The notes beneath the pieces were generated by a model. It was given only the letters and a program-made list of their open reading frames with translations, had not been told where the DNA came from and made no database searches. Below, piece after piece: positions 34,720 to 46,764 of a stretch of DNA of 64,000 nt (positions are counted from its first letter, which is position 1; each line of letters begins with the position of its first letter). Made by a program: the position numbers and the translations under genes. Source of the stretch: Acephala macrosclerotiorum (lineage: Eukaryota > Ascomycota > Leotiomycetes > Helotiales > Mollisiaceae); assembly GCA_014904845.1 (NCBI GenBank), contig MU119248.1:232542-296541 (forward strand), given 5' to 3'.

Positions 34720-37020
34720 AGTTTTATAAATGCTCGAAAATATCTTAAATCAAATTATAAACTAATCAATAAATATAATAATTTAAACTTAAAAAAATCT
34801 AAAAAAAACTTTATTTATTTATAGATTATTTATAGTAAATCTCAATTTAATATTGAAATATTTCAATAAAAACTTTTATATTGTATTACTATTTTATATT
34901 TGCTTTTTGCTATTGTAAAACATAATAAATTCAAAGATTTATTATTATATTCTTTATTTTATTTTCAAAACAATAATATTTTATTTAAATTCGAAATTAT
35001 TATCAAATTATAAATAATAAAACTATTCTTATTATAACAAATCTTTATTATTACTTTTATACAAAAATTATATTTAATAATTTATATATTTTTTGATTTA
35101 TAGACTTCATTTAATTATTATTACATGTTAAAAATTATTGCTTATTTCATTAATAAATAGTAAATTAATAAAACAATTTTTTTTTTCTACGATCACTCAA
35201 AAACACTTATTCTAATTTCAACATCAAGAATATTCTTATTAAAATCTTAAAAGCTTATTTTTTTTTTAAACTTTTAAATTTTTATATTATCGATAATATT
35301 AATAATAATAATATTTCAATAATTACTATTAAAACTTAATTTCTTACTATAAATATCAAATAAATAATAAAACACTATTATTTAAAATGTTTTAATCATA
35401 TTATCAATTTTATTTCAATTGTATTTACAAAAAATAAACTTATTAAAATAACAAAATCTCGAAAAAAAAAAAAATTAATTAATTTATTAAAAAAAAAAAA
35501 AAAAAAAAAAGCGTTCTATCGATTGTATTATTAAACTTTATAAAATTATAAAGTTTATTATAATATTAAAACAATAACAAAACGATTTCTTAAATGAAAA
35601 TATTAAATTGAATATAAATTTACTTCGATTTATTAAAAATAATAATATTTAATAATTTTCTATTTATTTAATATTTATAAAAACTATAATTTTAAAAAAT
35701 TTTATTAATTTATATATCTCAAAAAATATAATTTTAAAGCATTTTAAAAAAAAGAATTTATCTAAATAAATTATAATATTAAATGATTAATTTTACTATA
35801 ATAAAGTCATTGTTTTTATAAAGTCTATATATTTTCTACTCAAAGAATTAAAATCTAAAAATGTTAAAAATTCGTTTAATTTTTTAGTTACTTATTATAA
35901 AAATAATCTATTTCAAAAATTAATCGATATTTTTTAGTGTTAAAAAAATATATCCATAAAATATTATCGATTTATAACAAAAATCTATACTAAAAATCAA
36001 TATTATAAATACTATAAAAAGGCAATAAAACATAAAACAAAAAAATTCAATCGTAGATCAATTCGTTTTAATCAATGGATTAAATTTATTCGAAGTAATT
36101 CGTAATCTATAAATCAATCAATTAATTAATTAGAGTAGAAATAAAAAAAATTGTTAATTAGTCTATAGTAAACGAAAGCTTTTTATATACTAAAAAACAC
36201 GTAATCAATATTGCTCTCGAAACAAATTATTTTACAAAATTTTTTTAAAAAAAAATATATAGTTTTATTATAATACTCAAAAAAAGTTTAATAAATATCG
36301 AACGCTTTTAATTTTTTTAATTTATTTTATAGTATTGATATTTTTACTATAAATCAAATAAATTTACTTGGAATCTACTAGTATTAAAACATAACTAAAG
36401 AAATACAAAAAGTTTATACAAGTTTTTTATAATAAAAATTACATTAATTTAAATATTAAAAAATTTATTATTAAAATTTAAATTTTAATATTTTTTAATA
36501 TTTCTATAGTAAATGCTTTTTATTTACGTAATATTACTTACTAATATTTTTAAAGCAAAAAAAATATTTTATTCTTAAAGTATATAAAAAATTATAAAAA
36601 GTTTTAATTTCGATTTTTATAAAATAAATACACAAAATACTATTTTTTAAATTTAATTTAAAAATATCAAATTAAACATTTGAATTAATAGCGTCTTTAT
36701 AAGACTAAATTTTTACGTTTAATTAAAATAATTAAAAATATTTTTTCCATTTTTAGTATATTAATTAAAATAAAACGTCTATTTTCAAATATAAAATATA
36801 TATTAAGTTTTATTAAAAGTAATTTATTTTTTAATAAAATAAAAACTGTAAAATGTATAAAATTTTAAATAAAAGTTAAATTGATATTGAATAATTATTT
36901 TAAGTATTTATTTGAAAAAAATAAAAAAAATAAGTATTTCAAATTAAATAATATCAAATTTGTAGTTTATAAAAAGAAAAATTAATCAAATTTTAGTTTT
37001 TGAGCTATTTTATTATTAAG
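34720..37020. repeat. AT-rich RIP-mutated interior of the second hAT-like element
   Basis: No open frame of useful length. Nearly all G and C that remain are in CpG or short patches, which is what RIP leaves. The LTR-like copy 2 lies within it. Confidence 0.7.
36013..36272. repeat. LTR-like repeat copy 2 (260 bp, RIP-mutated)
   Basis: Same length and order as copy 1, with differences that are almost all C to T or G to A. For example, the CCCACTACA end of copy 1 corresponds to TTTATTATA here. It is flanked on both sides by ATAC, a separate possible 4-bp duplication. This is the pattern left by RIP on one of two copies. Confidence 0.72.
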
Positions 37021-37154
37021 CCGATCTAATAACTCATTAATTTAGTGGGCGTAAGCGTTTTTTAATGGGTTGGGCGTCTGTGCCTTGTTTTCTTAATGGG
37101 TTGGATATAGGTTAAAAGTCTTGACCCATCCAAATTCACCCATCGAGAACACTG

Positions 37155-37162
37155 TCGTACTC
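37155..37162. repeat. right target-site duplication of the second hAT-like element
   Basis: TCGTACTC, matching 33392-33399 except for one transition. Confidence 0.75.
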
Positions 37163-37438
37163 TGCCCATCGTCTCTTGAGCTCCATTCGATGTCTACCAT
37201 CAAGCTTACTGCAAACGTCCCCCGCCCTGTTTGCTCCTTAAACTTGTATTAGTACACTCTGCCACTGCCTTGTATGCTCTCCTTACAAACTGAGAGTCGT
37301 CATCGTGGTTCGGACGGTACTCGTACAGTGGTTGATATCGCGTTAAGCCTAATCATCCCAACTTTACTTTCTATGCCCAAACGCTCGCGAATCCCGGCTA
37401 ATCCTACCCAAGATATCGTATTCTTATTGCTTTGGTGC

Positions 37439-37717
37439 TCAATACTCAAGCCTGATCTTATCGAGCTGGTAGTCGTGGCAACTATTAAGGTGATCCCACA
37501 TAGCTTTATCAGATTGAAAGCTTCTATGATCTTTGCCTGCCTTGGTCCTGCAATGGAAGCAATACCAAACGTGTCCGTGACTGTCCGAGGTCCCTAGTCC
37601 GTGCGGTCGCCGTATGAATGATAGTTTATGCTTTACACGAAGGTGTTCGATCACTCCACCGAGACTGTAAATATCACCTTGGCAAAGTTGGTCATTACAA
37701 GCGTATAACTGTGACAT
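37439..37717 (-). pseudogene. C2H2-type zinc-finger gene remnant
   Basis: The minus strand reads CNDQLCQGDIYSLGGVIEHL followed by RVKH, a first finger-like unit. It then reads HVWYCFHCRTKAGKDHRSF and, a little later, WDHLNSCHDYQLDKIRL to a stop at 37439. The spacing of Cys and His (C..C then H...H) fits two degenerate C2H2 fingers as found in fungal proteins of unknown role. The frame extends upstream without a clear start. It lies just outside the hAT-like element, which may have disrupted it. Confidence 0.42.
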
Positions 37718-37972
37718 GGGTGCTTCTTCAAATGAATGAGACCAGTAGAATTCATTTCCTTAGTTCGCAGAGTTGGAGGCAGAAAACTATGCGCAGGAAG
37801 GAAGGACTTTGCATTTCATAGAGCGGGGAAAAGTTTACTCTCGCCTGAGGCAGAAAGATCCATTTGCGCTTCTTCTTCCACCATGTCCAACCACATTTTA
37901 TTTTGATATCTAAGGATTTAAAATTCAAACATAGCAAATATAGTATAGTAATTTAAAGGTGGAGTTTTGTGC

Positions 37973-40408
37973 AAACTCGATTTCGATATTTGAAATATCG
38001 ATATAATATTGATATTAAATAGTATTAATTAAATATTACAAATATCGATACGTATTAATAAAAAATCGATTTTTATATCGTTTTTTTATTTCGTATTTTA
38101 TAATTTTATTTTTTTTTATTTTTCTTTTTTCGTACGACGATTTTATTTAAATTATATTTTTAAAATATTTTTTTTATTTAAATTATATTTTTTTTTTATA
38201 GTTTTTATTTTAATAAAATCAATTACGATTATTTAAAATTATAATACGAAGTAAAAAATTTTTGTTTGAAAATATTATTATCGTTCGATTAAAAAAAAGA
38301 ATTAAATTTATTTTTATTATATTCGTTATATTAATTTAATGAAAAGTTCGTCGTACGATATTATTGTAATAAAAAATTATTATTAAATTATTATTAAAAA
38401 GGTTTTAAATAAAAATCAAATAGTAATTAATAAATAATTAAGATAATATTATTAATAAATTGATAAGACTAATAAAAAAAAATTAATATTAAAATTTTGA
38501 AAATTTATTTTAATATATTAATTTTTGTTGAAATTTTAATTATTTTTATTATTGTATGAAATTTATTTTTTTGTTTTGTTGAATAATTAAAATTTTATAT
38601 TTTTTATTAAATATTAAATCGAGTTTTTGAGAGTAAAATTATGATTGTTTATTTAAAAATTATTAATTTAATTAAAAAAGTTTAAAAGAAATATTAAAAT
38701 ATTATACGATAAGTATTTTAAATAATATTTTTATATATTTATATTTTTTTTGATATTTGGATTTTTTTAAATCGTTAGTTTTTATTAGTAATTTATATTT
38801 ATTTTATTACGTACGATCAAAAAAAGCAAAAAACTTTTTTCGTTTTAAAAAAAGTTTTTAATTATAATTTAAAAATTTAATTTATTATTTTTTGATTAGT
38901 TTTTAAAAATTACAATATCGTACGAAAGTTTGAAATTATTATAAAAAATAATATTTTTATAAATAACGTTTTTTATTGATTAATTTAAAAAGAGTTAAAA
39001 AATACGTTTGATTTAATTTAAAAAATAAAATATTAATATATTTATTATTTTAATTATATTATTAATTTTATTATATAAATTTTTTTATTTACGAGTATAA
39101 TTAATTTAAATAATTTTGAATCGTATGATTAATAAAAACAATAAAAATTTAATTTAAATTTATAGATTTATTTGATTAAATATATAATATTATAATTTAT
39201 ATTCGTAGATCGATTGAAAAAATAAAAAAGTTTCGTACGCTTATAAAAAGATTGATTTCAATAAATAATCGTACGAAGTAAAATAATTAGTATTAAATAT
39301 TTTTTATATTATTTAATTTACGATTTGTAATAAAAAAATATTATTAAAATTACGAGAAAAAATTTAAAAAAAATATTTTGATTTTTAAAAATTGAAAAAA
39401 TTTTTGTATAATTAAAATTTTTTTTGTTTTTTTTTAATAAATTATTTTTATTATTAAAAAATTTTTATTTTTTTCAATTTTTTCTTTTTTTTGTATAATT
39501 AAATTAATTTTTATATAATAAATTAAATATAAAAAAAATAAAAATAAAAAAAAAATAAAATTTTTTTATTAAATTAAAATAATATATAAAGTTTTTAATA
39601 ATTATTATATAAAAATTGATATATTTTCGATTTATATTATTATATTGATTTTAAATTTTTATAATCGTATAAAATATATTGATTAAAAAAGTAATTAAAA
39701 TCGGTTTTAATTAAAATTAAAAAATTTTAAAAAAAGTATAAAAAAAAGATTATAATTTTATTTATTTTTTCGATTTTTTCGTACGATAATTCGTTTTGTA
39801 AGTTATTAAAATTTAATATTTTTAATCGAATTATTTTATTTTTTCGAGTAATCGTTCGATTTACAAATAAAAACGAATATAAAAACTATAATTTATTTAA
39901 ATCGTACGATTTTAATAAAAAAAAAAGCTTTGTTTAATAATATTAAAATATGTAAAAATAATATTAATTAAAATTTTTATTTATAATTATTAATATTTTT
40001 TTAATTTTATTAATAAATAATAAATTAAAAAAAACATTTTCAAAGGTTTATCGTACGATAAATTGGGATAAAAAGCAAATAAAGTCGAAAACGATTAAAA
40101 TATAAAAAGTATTTAAAGTATTAAAAAAAAAAATTTTTAAATATTTTTTTTTAAAATTAATTTATTTAGAAATAATAAACGTAGTAAAAATAATAATAAT
40201 AATCGTACGAAAAAAAAATATTTTATATAATATAATATTGTAAAAAAAACTTTTTATAGAAATAATAAAATTTATTTTAAAAAAGAAAAAAAAATATATT
40301 ATATAATAAATTTATTAAAAATCGATATTTTATCGATAATATTAATATTTTACGATTTTAGTATCAATATCGTATCGATATTAGAAATTAAATATTACAA
40401 TCGAGTTT
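37973..40408. mobile_element. RIP-mutated element with long terminal inverted repeats
   Basis: The left 100 bases begin AAACTCGATT and contain AAATATCGATA and TATTGATA blocks. The right end, reversed, begins AAACTCGATT and repeats the same blocks in the same order (TATCGATACGATATTGATA, then AATCGATTTTTA). These are imperfect inverted repeats of about 100 bases. The 2.4-kb interior is nearly all A and T, with no open frame, but keeps about ten CGTACG hexamers. Superfamily unknown; target duplications were not resolved. Confidence 0.65.
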
Positions 40409-42359
40409 AATTTCGTAAAAATCATATATTAATACGAATTAATTATATATTTTAAATTGAATTTTTAAAACTTTAAATTTTTAATTTTTTATAAATTGTT
40501 TAATTTTTTTATATAAAAATTTTATTATTTTATAATAAAATTTTTATAAATTAATAATAAAATTTTCGTTTTATAAAAATATTAATTAAATATAAACGTT
40601 TTTTTTTTAAAAAAATAAAAATGAAATTAAAATAAATATTACATAAACATTTTCTTAATATAGAAATAGTAAAAGCAAAACTAATATACGACGCCTTTAT
40701 AAAAACGAAATTTATAATTCAAATAATAATATAAATTTTCAAATTTTTAAAAAAGTTTTATGACATCGAATTTACGTGTCATAGAGAGGATTGCAGTGGC
40801 GGGGTGCTGTAGAAGCAGTGGATAGGTGTAATATATATGAATGAATAATAAAATTTACTCTTTTATATATTAGCTAGTAGCACGTGCCTATGTATAGGGT
40901 TTTCCCGTAACACCGCGGTAGGATGCAAGAAATGCACCGTTCTCGCTTTATGATCAGGGCGGCCAAGGAAGCCGTCTTCCAAATTCTCATAAGTACTAGC
41001 TGAAGCCTCGCTCCAGGTTTTATGAGCTTGGTAGAGATAATGAAACGCGCTCTTAGGATTGAGTCACCAACGGAGGGCAGTGGCTTTGCTTCGATAGATA
41101 GCGTTCACGCAAGTTAGGTACAGCTTTCGCAAGTAAGAATCCTTCGCAATATCATAAAAGATGAAAGATATTGTGCGTATCTCATGAGCTTTTCATTAAA
41201 CATCAGGCAATATCTGGCAAGAGAGAAGGAAGGGATGAAGTTGAAAAAGTGTTTCAGAGGTAGGCGTCTCGCTTCTCCCTAGCGACTACCACGTGATCGT
41301 CTCCATTTACCCCCTTAGCTTCCATAACGTAAGCTAGTTGCATTCTATCATTCTTCTTGACTTAAATCTTCCCTTCAAGATACCTATATCACTCACTCAC
41401 TCTCCCAGATTTCAATTCCAACATATTCGATGTGACACGCCTCGATAAAGCGAAGTCGCGTCCGCATTCTTGTAACTCAAGCTGTGCGCTTTGAAATCAC
41501 ATAAACCTTTGAAACGGTGGTCTGCTCTGTCTTCTTGTCAGTAAAGTACTTTTTTTCGACGAGACTCCAGATATATCTGAACACATTCAAAAAAGTTTGA
41601 ATACCCAAGGAAAGCTCAAGGTCTATCTCCCCTTCCTCGCGAGGCTTCACCAGCCACCCGGCACTGCGCCACATTTATTCGTTTCTTTCTGGGATCCATC
41701 CCCGAGGTGTTTGCATTGGCCCTTCTTTTTTTCTAAACACCAGTCAAATCCCGCGAAAAGAGAGTTTCTACTCAGCTCACACTATCGTCGACGCAAGCCA
41801 TCGCACGATCACTAATCATTACGATATATCTTCACGAGCAAAAAATGACAATTCGTCCAACTCTTTTCCAAATCATACAGTAGCTTCGTCATCGAGCAGA
41901 TATTTGATATTTGAGGCCGCTGAAGGTGGAATGATTAGTGATCGAGAGTTCGGCAAGGCGACCAACGAAACCCAACTTCGAGAATGCGGGCATGGGACGC
42001 GGGATCCGGTTTGCCAATTATGGCTAGCTTCGTCCATTCTCGGCTTCTGTATGGTCGATCCGAAATACCGCAATTCCGTCTTTCTCGGTGTATGGAGAAT
42101 CAAATGCGAGGAGAGGCAATTGTTTGTCATCTTGCAATTTGGAATACCAAGAGGAATCCGTCCAAGTCCGACTTCACAGGTGGTATTTGCTATGGCAAGG
42201 AACATAGTTCTCCATGCCACCATGAGGATTGTTGCACAGCTTTCCTGACCATCCATTAGACCTTTCTCTCGATTACACCTTCTTGTTCTAACTCCTGAAC
42301 GCCCGGAGGCAAGTTCATTTTAGTAAGCATTCTATCAAACACCTCTTGAACCTCGAGGC
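40409..42359. other. AT-rich tail, then intergenic sequence without a supported gene
   Basis: 40409-40760 continues AT-rich with no frame. From about 40770 composition returns to normal. Several overlapping frames at 41873-42260 on both strands have no recognisable motif. The right end is the promoter side of the fungal_trans_2 gene. Confidence 0.5.
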
Positions 42360-44240
42360 ATGTCGGACTATTCAGAGGGCAGTTCATTTCGAAAGAACAA
42401 TGCATCAGCTCGGGGAAGACGAAGTTCAAATCCTTCAAGCTTGAGCGGAAGGCGGGTGCTGGCGGCAATAGACACTGCCGACTTAGATCACAATATGGAA
42501 AGCCAAACGGTGATGCGACGGCGTATATTCCAAGACTTGCCTCGGATGAACAGAACTTTTGACCCTAATAGGATAGTGCTCGAGCTTCCCCCAGACTTCC
42601 TGTCTCCACAACCTTCTATCGATAAGGGGAAAGGCCCTGAATCTAGGCATAACAATCCAGAAGAAGAATCAGAGTTGCCCAGTCAGGGCTCACTGCATGA
42701 GCCGTCGTACGAACTAGTTCGATCACCAAATGTCACAAATAGTAACTTTAGAAGATCCCAGTTCGATTCGGGGAGCTCGCTCGCTTCAGGTCTAGCACCA
42801 AGAAACTTGATCACAGTGCTGGGTGCTGAGCACACCGATCCGTTTGCAAATTACCCGATCAAAATGAATGAAGGCGAATTGTGGCTAATGGACCAAGGTA
42901 AATCCGTAGATTACTATTACATCGGGCGCTGAAACCCTACGAGTAATCAAACACTAATACGGAACTTTCCAACCAGTAAAGACAGGCAAAGCCCCAACCC
43001 TTAGAACACTAAGAGAGCGCTGGCTTCCTGTCGCTGTTAGAGACGCTGCCAACTTTCACCAGTTTCTTGCGAATGCCTGCCTCTATATCTCTCGTGACAG
43101 AGGCGAGGATCTTGACAATACTGTTGCTATCGCGCATCACTCTCTTGCCATTCGATCAGTCAACCAGAAGCTTTCAGATCCAGATCTAAGGACAAGCGAT
43201 GATGTAGTCATTGGCGTTCTATGCTTCATTTGCTACAGCGTAAGTGCTTCGACCTCAAAACGTCCTTTAAGACGACACCGAATTTAGCCATTCTGACAGG
43301 CTCTTGACAATAGATAACCCAAGAAGACTTCCATAGTGTCTCCATTCATCTCGATGGCCTACATAAAGTCCTGCGACTCCGTGGAGGCTACGACAGCGTC
43401 AAGAATAACCCTATATTGGTGAATCTGACTTATGGGTATGACAGCCTCACAACATCCCCTGCTATTCCGTTTTCATCAACATCAAGCATCAAGCTGACTT
43501 CGACGCCCCTCAGAGTCGACATGACCAGAAGCCTCCGACAAGACACCAAGCCTCAATTTCCTCTGCCCGAACAAATGATAAGAAACGTACAAAATGATCA
43601 ATCGGCAGATGACTTCGTTTTCTTCCCCCAAACACATCATCCAGCACCATGGCGGCAAATCTTTCCTACAAAAAATCCTATAGTAACAGTCTTCGACGAG
43701 ATACAAAATGCCGCCGAGGTTGCGAAAATGAAGGCCACGAGGAATCAAGAATGGCGCGTCGCCAATTTTGTCATCTTTCGAATGTATCCTACCATCCATC
43801 GACTCCTCAGCATGGGGCTGGACCCTGAACTGGATGATCAATGGAGTATCCTGCAAGAAGCTTCTCGGCTTGGAATCATGCTTTTCATGGGCGAGATTCG
43901 ACGTCAATGCGGGGATTTGGGTGTTTCGACGAGATTACACGTTACCAAGTTGAAGGTATTTATGGAAGGACTGGGGAGCACAATTGACTGGGCTTCCGCG
44001 AATATATTGCTGCTTTGGATCATGTTCTTTGGGCTGCTCGAGAGTTGGAAGCTGCCAGAACAAGACTGGTATGTTGAGTCGATGCATGCAGTCATGGCTA
44101 GGACGACCCTTCAATCATGGGACGCAGTCGTAGAAAAAGTCAAATCCTTCTTGTGGTTTGATGACATTTATGATGAGAAAGTGGAGCAGTTCCGAGGAAT
44201 AGCCTCACCTGGAGCAATTGTGATTGAAGCCATATTTTGA
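42360..44240 (+). CDS. fungal-specific transcription-factor-domain protein (fungal_trans_2 type) lacking a zinc cluster
   Basis: Three exons with consistent phases: 42360-42897, 42977-43239 and 43314-44240, giving 575 aa. The N-terminal 140 residues are Ser/Arg-rich and disordered. The body carries the pattern of this family: TDPFANYPIKMNEGELWLMD, then LRERWLPVAVRDAANFHQFL, a DVVIGVLCFICYS helix, then ITQEDFHSVSIHLDGLHKVL with LRGG, and long C-terminal helices. The usual Zn2Cys6 cluster is absent from the annotated start, and none was found in the 400 bases upstream. It may regulate without binding DNA itself, or its first exon may be farther away. It lies 280 bases upstream of the lipoxygenase on the same strand and may control it; that is inference. 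Confidence 0.8.
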
Positions 44241-44520
44241 GGCTGTACGACGACCAAGCATACGAAATATGCAATCATTCCGGAAGTATTCCTTCTCCCG
44301 ACATTGCAACATATCGAGGAATGCGGCGGCGCATTTCTTTCGAACCAACCTTACGGCGCCACCCATTCCTCGAGCATAGCACCACTCATTCCATCCGTTG
44401 CTTAGTACAAAGTCCGAGAAAAGGAAGAAATTTTTATCACCATAAGTTACCACCTTCTCTGTTTACACTTCGAATCCCAAAGCTTTGAACATTCAAGTCT
44501 ACCGAAAATATACCACCAAA

Positions 44521-46764
44521 ATGGGGTTTCCTGCCAGCATTCTCTCTGGTCTCAGGTCCTTTTCTATTTCAGGCAAGCCTTCAGCTCCAGACACGCCGCC
44601 AGATTCGCATCCCCCGACACCAAAATTTGTGAAAAGTTATGGCTTTGAAGATGCAACTCCACCACCATCAGGAACGGTGGCTCCAACTCCACCAACTGGT
44701 TCCAAGCGATGGACGAGAAATTTCACCTCCTTCAAGCCAATCCCGAGACCAAACGCACTTCCAATTTCAAGCCCGACGATCAGCGTCCCATGCCAGATAC
44801 CTAGTGCTGCGCCTGTCTCAGAGGATCTCGTCAAGGTGTTCCAATTCATTGAGGAGAGGTAAATGCTCTTGTCACATTATCCTGCAGTCACGGCGAACTA
44901 ATCCAAAATTTCAGATTTTCGGAGCACTTTAAACGAGTCAACTTCGAACCCGATATCAAAATGTTCAAAAAAGGCAGAGAACTCAAGACTCTGAGGGAGA
45001 CATATCAATGGCAGCAACCGGGGAAATCCAATCCACCCTACCCACCGTGTCTGAAAAGTATCCCGGATGACGAGCAGACTGGTTTGCTTCAGATCTTCAA
45101 TCTCGAGAGATTGATCGATACAAGCATTGCACTTCTGCCATTCGAGCCACCCCTCATCGGATATCGTGCCTTCGGTACCTGGAGAGCTGGGACTATAGCT
45201 GGTTTGGAGGCACGTATGGCCAAGCTTCGCAAACAACACAAGAACATTGGCACTGAGCCAAGCATTGCGAATCGCCCTGATTGGTTCAGTGATGCTATTT
45301 TTGGGCAGCAATCTTTCACTGGACCCAACCCCACTTCCATTACCAATGCTTCGGCAGCCTGGATCATAGAGTTCGCAGCTACGGCGAAGAAGCAAGAGAA
45401 TGAGAACATGTTGGCCCTGATTTCCACCTCAGATCCTGAGTCGTTTTATGTCCAAGATTACAGCTATTTCCGCGATGCCGCTGGTGCTTTTCCTGGTGTT
45501 ACATTGAAATCTGATAACGGGAAACAATTTGGAACTGCGGCTGTAACCCTCTTGCAGCTCAGCAAGACAGGCAACTTGCATCCACTGGCAATCTGTATCG
45601 ATTATGTTGTTTCACTCGACCAGTCGGTCGTGATCTTTAACTCGCGTCTTCGATCGACTGACCCAACCAAAGGAGAAAAGGATGACTGGCCTTGGAGGTA
45701 CGCAAAGATGTGCCACATGGTTTCGGATTACTATCGTCACGAGCTGGAAGCTCATCTCAACAATTGTCATTTCGTCGAAGAAGCCACGATTGTAGCTGCT
45801 CAGCGGTCGCTTACATCCAAACACATTGTTTACCAACTTCTCGAACCACATTGGTAAACCCCTCTCTAATTCTCCTTGACCACCGTACTCACTATTGTGA
45901 AGGCTCAAAACCCTCTCCCTCAATGCTTCAGCACGATCGATCCTCGTTCCCAAAGTCGTTGTCCCAATCGTTGGAATGGCCAGCTCTACGACCTACGCAT
46001 TCATCCTCGACAGCTACAAACGCTTCAACTGGACAAAATCCTACATCCCCAATGATCTTGCCTCCCGCGGATTCGCTCCGTCATCTCTAAACGACCCGAG
46101 GTTCCACAATTATGCTTGGGCACGCAACATGGTTCCGATGTGGCTCGTGCTCCAGAAATTTGTTTCTTCAGTCTTGACCTGCCATTACGCATCTGATGCA
46201 GAAGTGGCAGAAGATAGAGCAATTAAGAGCTGGTGCGACGAGATGCATAGCCCAGCAGGTGCTCAGATGGCCAGCTTTCCGGATATCAAAACAATTGAAG
46301 ATTTGACTAGTGCGATTGTGATGTGTATCCATATCGCAAGTCCTCAACATAACAGCATCAACTATCTGCAATGCTATTACATGTCTTTCGTCGCTGCTAA
46401 GCCGCCTTGTCTGATGGCACCACTGCCTTCATCACTCTCCGAGCTTATGGCATACAAGGAGAAGGACATCATGAAAGCACTTCCCATTCACGACGAGCAT
46501 GTCTGGCTTCTTGCTGAGCAGCTGCCTTACCTGTTGAGTTATGGGGTGAGTGAAGATCAGACTTTGGTGTCGTATGCGCAAGGTCTTGAGGATGAGGCGA
46601 GAGAGGTTGGAGATAAGGGACTTGAGAAAGCTGCTGCAGGATTGTATGACGATTTGATGAAACTGGGAGAGGTGTTCGATAAGCATAGCTTAGAGATGGA
46701 TGATAGAGTTGTGGCATACAATGTCATGGATCCGACGGAGTTGGCTGTTTCGATTCTGATTTGA
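44521..46764 (+). CDS. lipoxygenase (Fe or Mn type)
   Basis: Three exons, 44521-44858, 44915-45853 and 45903-46764, in consistent phase give 712 aa. Metal ligands are all visible: His393 and His398 in HLNNCH (H-X4-H), His575 and Asn579 in HNSIN (H-X3-N), and the C-terminal Ile712 (ends VSILI) whose carboxylate completes the site. Also present are the lipoxygenase core regions around WRYAKMCHMVSDYYRHELEA, then FVEEATIVAAQRSLTSKHIV and LNDPRFHNYAWARN. Family members add oxygen to polyunsaturated fatty acids such as linoleate to form hydroperoxides used for oxylipins. There is no evident signal peptide (MGFPASILSGLRSF then Pro-rich), so it is probably cytosolic, unlike secreted Mn-lipoxygenases. 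Metal type cannot be settled by eye. Intact. Confidence 0.93.

Larger units (their letters stand above)
33400..37154 (+). mobile_element. second hAT-like element, 3755 bp, mosaic and RIP-mutated
   Basis: The ends are CAGTGTTCTCGATGGGTG and its exact reverse complement CACCCATCGAGAACACTG, bordered by an 8-bp duplication with one mismatch. The left 850 bases have normal base composition and carry a two-exon reading frame. From about 34720 to 37020 the DNA is AT-rich with no open frame. Two 260-bp LTR-like repeats lie inside (34452-34711 and 36013-36272). Terminus, duplication length and size fit a hAT transposon, but no transposase motif survives, so the superfamily call rests on the ends. Confidence 0.8.

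Noticed and set aside
34448..36276. The two 260-bp repeats as the LTRs of one full retrotransposon
   Set aside because: The outer flanks do not match each other, while each copy has its own candidate duplication, and the 1.3 kb between them has no coding trace. Two separate solo-type copies fit better, though RIP erosion makes this uncertain.
41873..42259. Three overlapping frames of 90-127 codons on both strands
   Set aside because: They contradict each other, none has a domain, and no splice sites connect them to the fungal_trans_2 gene.
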